Assembly (NCBI GenBank): GCA_016282495.1
Contig: JAEEKR010000037.1
Coordinates: forward strand, 1 to 47,455
DNA from: Candidatus Saccharimonadota bacterium
GTDB taxonomy: Bacteria; Patescibacteriota; Saccharimonadia; Saccharimonadales; Saccharimonadaceae
Length of the DNA: 47,455 nucleotides
Direction: 5' to 3'
Both the position numbers and the translations under genes were made by a program. This document shows positions 1-10,712 of the stretch, one piece after another (position 1 is the first letter of the stretch; each line of letters starts with the position of its first letter). The notes below the pieces were generated by a model, which did not search any database, was not told where the DNA came from, and was given only the letters and a program-made list of their open reading frames with translations.

Positions 1-452
1 GTATTCGCGACTGCAAGTTCGCCATCTAGTTTGGATTGGCCATAAACGTTAAGTGGCGCATAGTCTTTGTCATCTGGTTGCCATGGTTTTTCGCCTTCGC
101 CATTAAAAACATAATCGGTTGAAATATAAACCATTTTAGCGTCGATAGTTTTGCAAGCATCAGCAATGTTCTTAGTGCCATCAACATTGACGGCACGAAC
201 AGCCTCTAGATTTTCTGGCTCTTCAGCCGCATCGACATTAGTCCAGGCGGCGCAATGTATTACTGCATCCGGATGAATATTTAAAATGGATTTTTTGACA
301 GCATCTTTATCTGTAATATCTAAAACAATAGTATCAAAACTAAAATTTCCTTCTGTACGGTCTGCGCCAATAGCTTCGTGTCCACGGCGAATTAGCTCGT
401 TCATTACATCAAAGCCGAGTTGGCCACTAGTTCCGGTAACTAAAACTTTCAT
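1..452 (-). CDS. rfbD: dTDP-4-dehydrorhamnose reductase (partial, 3' end outside window)
   Basis: My reverse-strand translation starts MKVLVTGTSGQLGFDVMNELIRRGHEAIGADR... with ...YISTDYVFNGE...; adjacent to rfbB/C/A. Not in the ORF track because it runs off the left edge. Confidence 0.93.
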   Translation of the reverse strand, partial: MKVLVTGTSGQLGFDVMNELIRRGHEAIGADRTEGNFSFDTIVLDITDKDAVKKSILNIHPDAVIHCAAWTNVDAAEEPENLEAVRAVNVDGTKNIADACKTIDAKMVYISTDYVFNGEGEKPWQPDDKDYAPLNVYGQSKLDGELAVAN

Positions 453-1477
453 TATTTATCTCCGTACATTTTTTCGTAGTAGTTTTGATATTCACCGGAA
501 ATAATTTCTTCCCACCAATCTTTGTGGTCTAAATACCATTTTATGGTTTTTACGATTCCGTTTTCGAATTTGGTTTCTGGAAGCCAACCAAGCTGAGTAT
601 GAATCTTGGTTGGATCGATAGCATAGCGACGATCGTGGCCTTTGCGGTCTTCTACAAAGGTAATTAAATCTTCAGACTTACCGAGTTCTTTCAAAATAAG
701 TTTAACAATATCGATATTAGCCATCTCATTGTGGCCACCGACGTTATAGACTTCACCGATCTCGCCTTCATGAATAATTAAATCAATGGCTTTGCAGTGA
801 TCTTCTACGTAAAGCCAGTCTCGGACGTTCTTGCCATCGCCATAAACTGGAAGAGGCTTATCGTTTAAAGCATTGATAATCATTAATGGAATGAGTTTTT
901 CTGGAAAATGATATGGGCCATAGTTATTTGAACAGCGAGAAATTGTGGCTGGGAATTTATAAGTGCGGCAGTATGCCATAACAAGAAGATCAGCGCCAGC
1001 TTTAGAAGCAGAATATGGGCTGGAAGTATGAAGTGGGGTTTTTTCGGTAAAGAAAAGATCTGGGCGATCAAGTGGAAGGTCACCATAAACCTCATCAGTA
1101 GAAACTTGGTGGTAGCGTGGGATATTTAGCTCACGGCAAACATCCATCAAAGTCTCGGTGCCAAGTACGTTGGTTTGAAGGAAGAGCTCTGGCGTTTCGA
1201 TAGAGCGGTCAACATGAGATTCGGCAGCAAAGTTAACAACGATATCTGGCTTTTCTTCTTCAAATAAATCTTTAATAGCTTTGCGGTCGCAAATATTAGT
1301 TTTTGAAAAACGGAAGTTTGGGTTTTCTAAGGCTTTTTTCAAAGTAGAAAGATTCCCTGCATAGGTTAAACAATCTACACAAACAATACGGTAGTCTGGA
1401 TATTTTTTAAGCATGTGGTAGATAAAGTTTGAACCGATAAAGCCTGCACCACCGGTGACAATAATCGTTTTTTTCAT
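452..1477 (-). CDS. rfbB: dTDP-glucose 4,6-dehydratase (start moved to MKKTIIVTGGAGFIGSNF)
   Basis: GGAGFIGSNF, STDEVYGDL and YSASKAG motifs; rfb operon context. The ORF-track start at 1567 adds an unlikely basic leader overlapping rfbC. Confidence 0.95.
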   Translation of the reverse strand: MKKTIIVTGGAGFIGSNFIYHMLKKYPDYRIVCVDCLTYAGNLSTLKKALENPNFRFSKTNICDRKAIKDLFEEEKPDIVVNFAAESHVDRSIETPELFLQTNVLGTETLMDVCRELNIPRYHQVSTDEVYGDLPLDRPDLFFTEKTPLHTSSPYSASKAGADLLVMAYCRTYKFPATISRCSNNYGPYHFPEKLIPLMIINALNDKPLPVYGDGKNVRDWLYVEDHCKAIDLIIHEGEIGEVYNVGGHNEMANIDIVKLILKELGKSEDLITFVEDRKGHDRRYAIDPTKIHTQLGWLPETKFENGIVKTIKWYLDHKDWWEEIISGEYQNYYEKMYGDK

Positions 1478-1485
1478 TTTCCTCC

Positions 1486-2037
1486 TTAAAACTCTATTTT
1501 TGATTCTTTTAGTGTTGGATGTTTTTGGTCTTTTTCGCTTAATATTAGTTCGCCGACATCGGGCCAATCTATGGCGATATCTGGGTCATTATACATAATT
1601 CCCCCTTCATCTTCTGGATGATAAAAATCGTCACATTTGTAAGCGAATTCAGCATGGTCACTAACTACCATAAAGCCGTGAGCAAAGCCGCGCGGAATCA
1701 TGAGTTGTTTATGGTTCTCTCCTGAAAGCAAAGTGCCAACCCATTTACCATAGGTAGGGCTGTCTTTACGAAGATCAACGGCAACATCAAAGACTTCGCC
1801 TTTTAAGACGCGCACAAGCTTAGCTTGAGGATGGGTTTTTTGAAAATGGAGTCCACGAAGAACACCTTTTTTGGAGCTGGACTGGTTATCTTGTACGAAT
1901 TTATAATTTAAACCAGCTTCTTTAAAATCAGCTTCGCTATATGTTTCCATAAAATATCCGCGTTCATCACCAAAAAGAGTAGGCGTAATAATATAAACAC
2001 CGTCAATGTTGGTTTTCTCAAAAACAAATTTGCCCAT
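1486..2037 (-). CDS. rfbC: dTDP-4-dehydrorhamnose 3,5-epimerase
   Basis: ERGYFMETYSEADF...QDNQSSSKKGVLRGLHFQ, typical RmlC. Confidence 0.95.
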   Translation of the reverse strand: MGKFVFEKTNIDGVYIITPTLFGDERGYFMETYSEADFKEAGLNYKFVQDNQSSSKKGVLRGLHFQKTHPQAKLVRVLKGEVFDVAVDLRKDSPTYGKWVGTLLSGENHKQLMIPRGFAHGFMVVSDHAEFAYKCDDFYHPEDEGGIMYNDPDIAIDWPDVGELILSEKDQKHPTLKESKIEF

Positions 2038-2921
2038 TAATCTTTAATTTTCCCTTCTGCCACGTTTTTAAGGTGTTGGCCATAAGAGGATTTACCGTAC
2101 TTATTAGCAGCTTCGAGAAGTTTTTCTTTATTGATCCAATCATTTTTATAAGCGATTTCTTCTAGTGCGGAAATTTGGATGCCCTGACGTTTCTGAATGA
2201 CACGAACAAAGTCTGAGGCGTCAGCAAGGCTATCCATAGTGCCAGTATCGAGCCAGGCGTAACCACGCCCAAGGAGTTGAACGTCTAATTTATCCTCTTT
2301 AAGATACATCTCATTTAGAGTGGTTATTTCTAGCTCACCGCGATCAGATGGTTTGACTTTATTGGCTTTTTCACTAACGCCGGCTGGGTAGAAATAGAGG
2401 CCAGTAACAGCGTAATTACTTTTTGGGGTTTTTGGTTTTTCTTCAATGGAAATTGCTTTCCAATCTTTATCAAACTCTACTACACCAAAACGTTCTGGAT
2501 CAGTGACATAATAGCCAAAGACAGTAGCGCGACCATTCTCAGCGTCTTCAGCAGCAGAAAGGAGTTGTTTGCGAATGCCGGCGCCATAGAATATATTATC
2601 ACCAAGTACCATAGCACAGGCATCATTGCCAATAAATTCTTCACCTAAAATAAAGGCCTGAGCAAGACCATCTGGGGATGGTTGAACCTTATATGATAAG
2701 TTAATGCCAAATTGTGTGCCATCACCAAGAAGACGTTCAAAGTTTGGAAGGTCAAGTGGGGTAGAGATAATAAGAATATCTTTAATTCCTGCCAACATAA
2801 GCATAGAAAGTGGATAATAAATCATTGGTTTATCATACACTGGCAACATTTGCTTCGAAGTTGCTAAAGTTAATGGATAGAGGCGCGTACCAGAGCCTCC
2901 AGCTAAAATAATTCCTTTCAT
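2037..2921 (-). CDS. rfbA: glucose-1-phosphate thymidylyltransferase
   Basis: [39 protein letters not shown], typical RmlA. Confidence 0.96.
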   Translation of the reverse strand: MKGIILAGGSGTRLYPLTLATSKQMLPVYDKPMIYYPLSMLMLAGIKDILIISTPLDLPNFERLLGDGTQFGINLSYKVQPSPDGLAQAFILGEEFIGNDACAMVLGDNIFYGAGIRKQLLSAAEDAENGRATVFGYYVTDPERFGVVEFDKDWKAISIEEKPKTPKSNYAVTGLYFYPAGVSEKANKVKPSDRGELEITTLNEMYLKEDKLDVQLLGRGYAWLDTGTMDSLADASDFVRVIQKRQGIQISALEEIAYKNDWINKEKLLEAANKYGKSSYGQHLKNVAEGKIKD

Positions 2922-2934
2922 AAAAACTCCTTTT

Positions 2935-3810
2935 CTATGGTTTTATTATACCATAGCGAGAAGATAAACGGGAGAGCTCTTTCTCTTGGGAAACTAGTAC
3001 TTCTCTTGATAAATGATAGTGGCTGGCAATATATTCTTGCATTTTTTTAATCTCCCTAATATGAACTCCGCTTTTGTTGGAATTTTTGGTAACAGATGAG
3101 CTATGCTTTCTGAAGATGTTCAGAGCTTTTCTACAATAAGCAATTTTGCCGTACTTTAAAAGATTAACATAAAAATACCAGTCGCCGACTTGCTGAAATT
3201 TAAGAGCTTCTGTGAAGATTTTTTTGAATGGAATCATGGCGTCTTTTTTAAAAACTACTCCAGAAACGTTAGGAATGGAACATCTAATAGCCATTATTTC
3301 TTTGATTTCATCTTCACCATTTTTTATATAATTTTTTTTATAGTGCCCTGTTTTTTCCTTATCTCTAGAAAAACGCAGGTTGGGCGCAATAATAATTCCT
3401 TTTCCATTAATAACTTTGGACTCTGAGTATGATATAACTGTATTCTTATCTTTAAACCCTTTCACAACATTATCTAGAAAGGTTTTTTGACACAAATCAT
3501 CCGCTTCAGCAATCCAAATATAATCTCCTTTTGCAAGTTCAAAACCTTTTTGCCACTGTGACATAGCCTTGCCTGAGTTTTTATCATTTCCCACAAATTT
3601 AACATTCATGCCTGGGTTCTTTATTTTAAGATCAAAAACTATGTTTTTGGCTAGTTCTGCGCTTCCATCCGTAGAACAATCGTCTAAAATAATTAGCTCG
3701 TGAATAGGATAGGTTTGATTTAATATGGTTTTAATTCTTTTCTTAAGATACTTACCGTAATTATAGTTTGGAACGATAACTGAGACTTTTTTATTTTGCA
3801 AAGTAGCCAT
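2935..3810 (-). CDS. glycosyltransferase family 2
   Basis: [44 protein letters not shown]2 nucleotide-sugar binding motif. Confidence 0.9.
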   Translation of the reverse strand: MATLQNKKVSVIVPNYNYGKYLKKRIKTILNQTYPIHELIILDDCSTDGSAELAKNIVFDLKIKNPGMNVKFVGNDKNSGKAMSQWQKGFELAKGDYIWIAEADDLCQKTFLDNVVKGFKDKNTVISYSESKVINGKGIIIAPNLRFSRDKEKTGHYKKNYIKNGEDEIKEIMAIRCSIPNVSGVVFKKDAMIPFKKIFTEALKFQQVGDWYFYVNLLKYGKIAYCRKALNIFRKHSSSVTKNSNKSGVHIREIKKMQEYIASHYHLSREVLVSQEKELSRLSSRYGIIKP

Positions 3811-5230
3811 AAACTGCCTCTACTTCTTTTAAAAACTTTTCGCCATAGTAATGCTTGAGCGCGTATTTTTTTGCCTCTTTAGCAATCTTCTTATTTTCTT
3901 CTGGATGTTTATATAAATGTTCTAGCTTATCGTACCATTCGCCAGGCTGTGCAAGAAAACCATTTTTACCATCTGTTATTGCTTGTTTAAAGGTATAGCT
4001 AGGGGAGGCAATTGTGGTTGTTTCTACGATTGCTGCTTCAAAAAATTTAAGTTCGGATTTGCAATTGGTGAAATCATTGATGAGAAGTGGGGCAATGTTA
4101 ACATCTACTTCTGCCATCATTCTTTGTAGTTTTCTAAAGTCTGTAAACGATAGGAACTTGATTCTTCCCGAATCTACTAATTTTTCTGCGTCTTTAGAAA
4201 ACCGCATATATCCTACGACATTTAAAATTGAATTATTATGTTTTTTGAGAAATTTGATAAGTTCTGGTTCTGCAACAGCAAAATCTTTAGCATGCGTAGG
4301 AGAACCAGAAAAATAACCTATGATGAAATTCTCATCCTCTCTATTATTTTTTTGTTTTGTATAAACTAACGACGCATTGATCTGTTCTTGGTTTATAGAA
4401 TTTCTTATTTCTTTGCATGGTTTATTGAAGGACTCACTCAATTTCTTGGATAAGAAGCTGTTTGTAGTAATGAAAAAATCCATCTTTTTCGCCATCGCTT
4501 GGACTCCGGCAAAATATGCTAACCAATAGCTTCTGTTTGATCTTTCGCCGATAGTGTCCAATACAATGTCTAAGTATCTCAAATCAAATACTAAATCATC
4601 AATATCTAATCCAGCTTTAATACTGTTTTTATGAGCTAAATTGATTAGTCTTTCTACTGATTTTTCTTGCCCAGATTGTCTCCCAAAAATTAGAACACTG
4701 CTATTTGGCAAAAGCCTTTCTACGGTGCTAATTTCATTTTTAAAAAAATACACTGCCTGCCATTTTTTGCTATCCTTAGTTGCGTTGAAAGTATTGTAAC
4801 ATCGGTACCTAAAAGTTGAGCTGTCTGGTTTCTCCACAAAGTATATAGCCAGCTTCTTTCTATTTTTTATACTTTCCTCGGCAATTTTTACTCGTTTCTT
4901 TAGGTCGAGCATCCATGGGTCCAAAAAATGCCATTCGTCATTGTCACTAATATTAGCGTCGTTTACTGTTTTTTTTTGCGCTAAACTTTTTCTAGCTTCT
5001 GGATTTCTAATTATTCGATAGAAGGATCTTGGGGCTTTCACGATTTTCCCAGTCTTACTGTCTGGATTGGATATAACACTTTTATATATTTTCGATCTCT
5101 TAATCTTATTCTTCAAAAATCTCCCTAGGCTAGCGTCTTCGTTCAACAGTTCACGTTCGCGTTCGATGGAAGCTAGAAGCTCATCTTCAAGTGCCTCTAA
5201 ATAATCATCCTTGTTCGCATCGTTTCTCAT
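3791..5230 (-). CDS. glycosyltransferase (GT4/GT1-like)
   Basis: C-terminal GT-B-like region: IIGYFSGSPTHAKDFAVAEPELIKFLKKHNNSILNVVGYMRF...FEAAIVETTTIASPSYTF. Confidence 0.75.
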   Translation of the reverse strand: MRNDANKDDYLEALEDELLASIERERELLNEDASLGRFLKNKIKRSKIYKSVISNPDSKTGKIVKAPRSFYRIIRNPEARKSLAQKKTVNDANISDNDEWHFLDPWMLDLKKRVKIAEESIKNRKKLAIYFVEKPDSSTFRYRCYNTFNATKDSKKWQAVYFFKNEISTVERLLPNSSVLIFGRQSGQEKSVERLINLAHKNSIKAGLDIDDLVFDLRYLDIVLDTIGERSNRSYWLAYFAGVQAMAKKMDFFITTNSFLSKKLSESFNKPCKEIRNSINQEQINASLVYTKQKNNREDENFIIGYFSGSPTHAKDFAVAEPELIKFLKKHNNSILNVVGYMRFSKDAEKLVDSGRIKFLSFTDFRKLQRMMAEVDVNIAPLLINDFTNCKSELKFFEAAIVETTTIASPSYTFKQAITDGKNGFLAQPGEWYDKLEHLYKHPEENKKIAKEAKKYALKHYYGEKFLKEVEAVYGYFAK

Positions 5231-5282
5231 ATTAATATATTATACCTCAATCTTAATAAGTGGGCAATCTACCTCTTTTTAC

Positions 5283-6764
5283 TCACCACTTTTTCAATGC
5301 TCTTTTTGTTTTTGCTTTTTCACTATCGATTTTTAGTTTGATCCTTTTTATTTTGTTTTTAAAGGCAGTCCTTCTTTTAATATCCAATATTTCATTCGTC
5401 TCTAAAACCTTTATTTCTCCAGATACACTTAAACTCTTTATTGTTTGCTTAAAATTTGACACTAAATAAACTGGGTCGTTAATAAGGAATATATCATAGC
5501 CGGAAGATTTAGTATATTTTCCTAAAGGATAATTCTCTTGGGCAACTCTAAATCCTAGATTTTTTCCACATGCACTTATATTTGATAATTTCATCTTGAC
5601 GCAATACTCACATGGGTCAAAACGAAGATTAATGATTTTTTTGCCTTTGCAAATTTTGTCAATATTGTTAAACTCTACATGAAATTCTCCTTCTGTGTCA
5701 GTAACAAAATTACTCGCCATTGTATCTTCCTCGTTAAAGCCATCCCCAAAATCAAAATACAGCTTGGCTTTATAGATCGTCACATTAGCTGGTGCAAACG
5801 GAGAATATATTGTTTCGTCTCTCTTATAACTCACATCATCATAACCGTATAATTCAAAAATTTGTTTACGTTCTTTTTCATTATTCAACATCTCAAAAAG
5901 AGTTTTTAGACCTAGTGCCTGTGCCGCCGGATCATGCCCGAGCAAGATTTTTGACAAAGCAAACTTAATATTTATCTTCCCGTTTACAGTGTATTGATCA
6001 GCTTCATTAAATACTAGTGGAAAATCTTTTTCGTTCACTTCATAGAAAAGTTCATATATGTGATAAAACTCATTGTTGCTACGTAAAATGTTTTCTACGC
6101 TATGCTCGCCACTAATATTATTCCTATGTACTCTAAAATTAATCAATTTATCTTCAAGCACATATATTTCCTTTTTAAGGCAAAGTTTTATCCATTTATA
6201 AAAATCTGGTACCTGCCATAGACCATCCACTATCATTCCACATTCTTCATATGCCTCTCTTCGTATTAAAAGGCTTGGATGACATAGACAATTTTTTCGA
6301 TAAAAAAATCTTTTTAGCCATTCTTGACGACTTCTGTTTTCAACATTAAAAACATCGTGGTAAGCCGAACTTTCATCAGTATACGGATTACCATATTCAT
6401 CAATTATATTTGCTCTCGTAAAAACTGCTGTATATTTTGGGTGTTTTTCAAGAAAATCAACTTCTTTTTGTAATTTATCTTTTTCCCAAACATTATCCGA
6501 ATCTGCTATCGCAACTAGTTTACCTTTAGCCATCTTACGCATAATTTCAAAGGCATATTCTGGGCCCATATTCCTTTTGTTCTGAATCGCAATTATTCGT
6601 TCATCTTTGAATGATTTTATTATCTTAAAAGACGAATCTGTGGAACGATCGTCTACAATTATTAATTCAAAATCAGTAAAAGTCTGTTCGAGTACGCTCT
6701 CAATACTTTCACCAATAAACTTTTCGTGGTTGTATGATGTCATTAATATTGAAACTTTTGGCAT
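5283..6764 (-). CDS. glycosyltransferase family 2 with C-terminal extension
   Basis: MPKVSILMTSYNHEKFIGESIESVLEQTFTDFELIIVDDRSTDSS; C-terminal ~200 aa not recognised. Confidence 0.88.
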   Translation of the reverse strand: MPKVSILMTSYNHEKFIGESIESVLEQTFTDFELIIVDDRSTDSSFKIIKSFKDERIIAIQNKRNMGPEYAFEIMRKMAKGKLVAIADSDNVWEKDKLQKEVDFLEKHPKYTAVFTRANIIDEYGNPYTDESSAYHDVFNVENRSRQEWLKRFFYRKNCLCHPSLLIRREAYEECGMIVDGLWQVPDFYKWIKLCLKKEIYVLEDKLINFRVHRNNISGEHSVENILRSNNEFYHIYELFYEVNEKDFPLVFNEADQYTVNGKINIKFALSKILLGHDPAAQALGLKTLFEMLNNEKERKQIFELYGYDDVSYKRDETIYSPFAPANVTIYKAKLYFDFGDGFNEEDTMASNFVTDTEGEFHVEFNNIDKICKGKKIINLRFDPCEYCVKMKLSNISACGKNLGFRVAQENYPLGKYTKSSGYDIFLINDPVYLVSNFKQTIKSLSVSGEIKVLETNEILDIKRRTAFKNKIKRIKLKIDSEKAKTKRALKKW

Positions 6765-6775
6765 ACATTTCCTTT

Positions 6776-9592
6776 TTATTTAATTATTCTTCTTGCCTTA
6801 CGATAGGCTCTTTTAGCTATATTGGGCGTAATTTCTTTCAGAACATCACGTCCGACCTTCTTATATTTTTGTTTATTAATCTTCTTTTTAGCTCTTTTGC
6901 TAAGACTCAAATCAACGTTCTTTAGTACTTTAAGCCTAGGTATTATTTGGTTTTCGTGGCTATATAGTTTTTCCGATTTTAATTTCCCCATTTCGCCAAT
7001 ATTTTTTAATTTTTCAGGTTTATAATAATAATATTCAACTTTTTTAACAATATCATCTGCCGAATGTTTAATAGTTACAATTTCTTCTCCTTCTATAAAT
7101 CTTCCACGGTTCATCTTTAATGGGTCAGTTATAAACATCGCTACTCCACAAAGAGAAGCATCAGTCACTGATGTAGTAGGAAAACCGTCAAATGCGCCTT
7201 TTGCAAGAATGCCATTAATATTTGGTGATACGATTATATCTTTATCTTTATAAAACTCTTCAAACCAGTCAGCCGGTTTACTACCATAAAAAATTATATT
7301 TTTAACTCCTTTAGTATCTATTACGTTTTTGTCCCAAGGGCCAACTATATGGAATACTATATTATCGTATTTCTTACTCAGTTTTTTTGCAACTTCAATA
7401 AACAAATCATACCCTTTATCGCGCCCATTTTTAGTGTATTTATGCGCAACAAAACATATATCTAATGTATCTTTATTAATACCAAAACGTTTTTTATTTT
7501 TAATATTTTGTCCTATTTTTTTAGTGTCAGTTACAACTCCAAAAATAAATTCTATATCTTTCTTCTTGCAAAAGTGTTTTTTTATCAGATAGTCATATGT
7601 AGCTTGCTGGGTTACTATTACTTTCTTAAACCAGGGCGAAGTAAAAACCGCCTTCAGCTTTTTATCACTTTTCCTATCATTAAGACAAAACCCTCCACCT
7701 GGATAAAGCGTAAAGACAAATGGGACTTGCATTTTCTCAGATAAAGGCAGTAAGTTGTTATATGCAGTATTAAGAAATATGCCATAAAGTAAATTCGCGC
7801 TAAAAGAAAAATCTTCGTCTATTTTTAATACTCTATCGCTAAATGCTGGATAGTCTCTTTTGTATTTTACTATCATATTTTCGACTGGTTCATTACTTAA
7901 CAAGCAAGAAAATGCACCAGTTGTGCATACCACAGAATTTTTATAGAAATCTAATATATTTGTGAATTCTTGATACGAAAAACCTGACAATGGGTTTGGA
8001 AAAATGTTATCAATTATTGCAATTTCGTATGGTCTTACCGCATTTTTGCTTATCAAGTATTCTATATACTCATTTCGAATAATCTGAAATTCATTATCAT
8101 ACAAGAAGCTTAGATATTTATTATATTCTTTAATGTTCGAAACTAAAATTTTATTATTTATAACTGGCTTGTTACCACTCCAGATTCCATCAAAATGCTT
8201 TCTATATACTGACATCGGAAGATTAATTAATCTAACATCTCCAAACTGTGAATAAAAAATGTTAAACATCCAGTCACCCGTATACATATCTTTAAATAAA
8301 CTATCTGATATATGGCCGAGTAGTTTAGCATCGTAAAACGAAGCGCATAGTGAACCAGGCCTATTGTCAGTGACAATATCTTCCGTTGTAACAATATTCA
8401 CATTATAATCTGCATCATATACTTCGTATCTATTCTCTTGTTGCCAATATAATAGTAGTTTGTTGAAAGACATAGCTAATTCAGGAAAGCGTTTATGTAA
8501 TAATAGATGTGTTTCTAGTCTATCGCTAGCTAAATAATAATCGTCGCCGTCGCACATTGTAAAATAATCACATCCACTTTTGGAAATCAATTTTATTAAT
8601 TTTGCGTAGTTTTCAACCATTCCTATATTCTCTTTGTTTCTAACATATTGTATACGCATGCGCTCTGTTTGTTTTATTCCCTTAAGATAGTTTTTAATGT
8701 TTTTTTCTGTATTATCAGTTGACTTATCGTCTAGAATAATCACCTTGCATCTAAAACCGCCTTTTTGCTTAACAATATGATCTAAACATTCAACGATGTA
8801 TTCTTCACAATTGTAGGCTAAAACTCCAACCGTAATAAGTGGTATACTATCATTATCGTTGTTCTCTTTATTTTTTATTTTGTTATAAATTGATACTAGC
8901 CTCTTATTCAGTTTTTCGGTTTTTACAAAATCTTTAAAACCATTTTTTTCTTTATATAAAATTCCAAAACATTCGCACTCGAATACTACTGTTAATTCTT
9001 TTTTAGCCTCCCTGTATACAACGTCAACACTTTCCCAATCTATATCATCAAAAACTATAAACCCACCTTCGTTTAAAATCTCATTATATAATTCAAAATC
9101 CTGTCGTATATGTTTGGCATCATGGTTCCCATCAATATGCAAAAAATCAATCTTAATATTATTCTTTTTGAAATAAGAAATTGCATCTTGTGATGATTTT
9201 CGTATAAGTTTTAAATCTTCACTGTATTCACAGTTTTTACGGTATATTTCAGTATTTTTATATATATCATCAAAATCAACCCTCTCTAGAAAAGTATTCA
9301 CATCATTTTTTATATTTTCTGGAGTATCAAATTCAATTGCATTACTTCGGGTGTATGGATCTATACCATAACTCTTACCATTATTAAGATGAATACTATA
9401 AGCAGTTGGGAAAAAACTTTTTCCTCTATAAACGCCTATCTCGACATATGTTTTTAGTTTTTGGTTCTGCACTAAATATGCCATCAAAAAGCTTTTTTCT
9501 ATTGGACATCCACCACCAAAATCAGACTTTATCTCATTATCAATCCTGCGACAAGCCTCGTAGATAGTTTCGCCAACTTTTTTATTTACCAT
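6776..9592 (-). CDS. multidomain protein: class I SAM methyltransferase-like + GT2 + GT-B/GT4-like
   Basis: N-term YVEIGVYRGKSFF...DFLHIDGNHDAKHIRQDFELYNEILNEGGFIVFDDI; middle PLITVGVLAYNCEEYIVECLDHIV...ILDDKSTDNT; C-term FHIVGPWDKN...AKGAFDGFPTTSVTDASLCGVAMFITD. Confidence 0.82.
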   Translation of the reverse strand: MVNKKVGETIYEACRRIDNEIKSDFGGGCPIEKSFLMAYLVQNQKLKTYVEIGVYRGKSFFPTAYSIHLNNGKSYGIDPYTRSNAIEFDTPENIKNDVNTFLERVDFDDIYKNTEIYRKNCEYSEDLKLIRKSSQDAISYFKKNNIKIDFLHIDGNHDAKHIRQDFELYNEILNEGGFIVFDDIDWESVDVVYREAKKELTVVFECECFGILYKEKNGFKDFVKTEKLNKRLVSIYNKIKNKENNDNDSIPLITVGVLAYNCEEYIVECLDHIVKQKGGFRCKVIILDDKSTDNTEKNIKNYLKGIKQTERMRIQYVRNKENIGMVENYAKLIKLISKSGCDYFTMCDGDDYYLASDRLETHLLLHKRFPELAMSFNKLLLYWQQENRYEVYDADYNVNIVTTEDIVTDNRPGSLCASFYDAKLLGHISDSLFKDMYTGDWMFNIFYSQFGDVRLINLPMSVYRKHFDGIWSGNKPVINNKILVSNIKEYNKYLSFLYDNEFQIIRNEYIEYLISKNAVRPYEIAIIDNIFPNPLSGFSYQEFTNILDFYKNSVVCTTGAFSCLLSNEPVENMIVKYKRDYPAFSDRVLKIDEDFSFSANLLYGIFLNTAYNNLLPLSEKMQVPFVFTLYPGGGFCLNDRKSDKKLKAVFTSPWFKKVIVTQQATYDYLIKKHFCKKKDIEFIFGVVTDTKKIGQNIKNKKRFGINKDTLDICFVAHKYTKNGRDKGYDLFIEVAKKLSKKYDNIVFHIVGPWDKNVIDTKGVKNIIFYGSKPADWFEEFYKDKDIIVSPNINGILAKGAFDGFPTTSVTDASLCGVAMFITDPLKMNRGRFIEGEEIVTIKHSADDIVKKVEYYYYKPEKLKNIGEMGKLKSEKLYSHENQIIPRLKVLKNVDLSLSKRAKKKINKQKYKKVGRDVLKEITPNIAKRAYRKARRIIK

Positions 9593-10712
9593 TTCTTATA
9601 GCCTTTATCGCTTCGCACACACTCTTAACGTCTTCCCTTGTAATATGCCCATATAAAGGTAAGCATAAAATTCGGTCCGACACATAATTCGCTACAGGTA
9701 AATTAGCCTTGAAACTTTTGTATGTATCTATATTACTGATCAATGGATAAAAATATTTTCTTGCAAAAATATTACATTCTACTAATTTGTCATATAATTG
9801 ATTTCTATCCATACCAAATTTCTTCTCATCTATCAAAATTGGCATATAGGCATAGTTATATTTCACGTTGTCTTTTAGAGCCGATAATACTATGCCTGAA
9901 ACCTCGGAAAGCATTTTATAATATAACTGAACGGCTTTTTTTCTATTATTTATATTCTTTTTAACATCTCTCAAGTTTAGTAAGCCCATTGTAGCCTGAA
10001 ATTCATTCATTTTAGCATTCAGACCAATCGATTTTATCGCCTCGGCGCCAGCTATACCAAAGTCTTTGATTCGATCAAAATCATACTTTAAATTTGAGTC
10101 CTTATAAACTAATGCGCCGCCTTCGATTGTATTAAAGACTTTTGTTGCATGAAAAGAGAACATTGAAATATCGCCATAATTACCGATTGTTTTACCATCA
10201 ACCTCAACACCAAAAGCATGCGCGGCATCATATATAACTTTTAAATTATGTTTCTTTGCAATTTTATTAATCTCTTCTACATTGCAAGGATAACCATATA
10301 CATGTGTAGCTAAAATAGCGACTGTTTTTTTAGTTATTAAGTCTTCTATTTTACTTTCATCGATTGTGTAATCACTTTTCTTGATGTCGCAGAAAACTGG
10401 AGTAAATCCGTTCATAAATGCAGCATGATTCGTTGAAACGAAAGTAAAAGGAGTCATTATTATTTCTCCTTCACCCCTTTCCTCACGCAAACGTTTCATC
10501 GCACAATCTAATGCTGAATGTCCGTTCACGAAAAGAGTCACATTAGGCACCTTTAAAAAATGTTCGAGCTCTAACGTTAATTTGTTATGTATGGGCCCAT
10601 TATTGGTTAGCCACTTTGCATTCCAAATGCTTTTAATTGCTTTACAGTACTCTTCATAATCCGGCATTGACGGTTCTACTACTAATAAAGCCTTCTTTAG
10701 TTTCTTAGGCAT
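9582..10712 (-). CDS. DegT/DnrJ/EryC1/StrS family PLP-dependent sugar aminotransferase
   Basis: VTLFVNGHSALDCAMKRL, MTPFTFVSTNHAAF, VIYDAAHAFGVEVDG, SMFSFHATKVFNTIEGGALV (PLP Lys in FHATK). Confidence 0.92.
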   Translation of the reverse strand: MPKKLKKALLVVEPSMPDYEEYCKAIKSIWNAKWLTNNGPIHNKLTLELEHFLKVPNVTLFVNGHSALDCAMKRLREERGEGEIIMTPFTFVSTNHAAFMNGFTPVFCDIKKSDYTIDESKIEDLITKKTVAILATHVYGYPCNVEEINKIAKKHNLKVIYDAAHAFGVEVDGKTIGNYGDISMFSFHATKVFNTIEGGALVYKDSNLKYDFDRIKDFGIAGAEAIKSIGLNAKMNEFQATMGLLNLRDVKKNINNRKKAVQLYYKMLSEVSGIVLSALKDNVKYNYAYMPILIDEKKFGMDRNQLYDKLVECNIFARKYFYPLISNIDTYKSFKANLPVANYVSDRILCLPLYGHITREDVKSVCEAIKAIRNGK

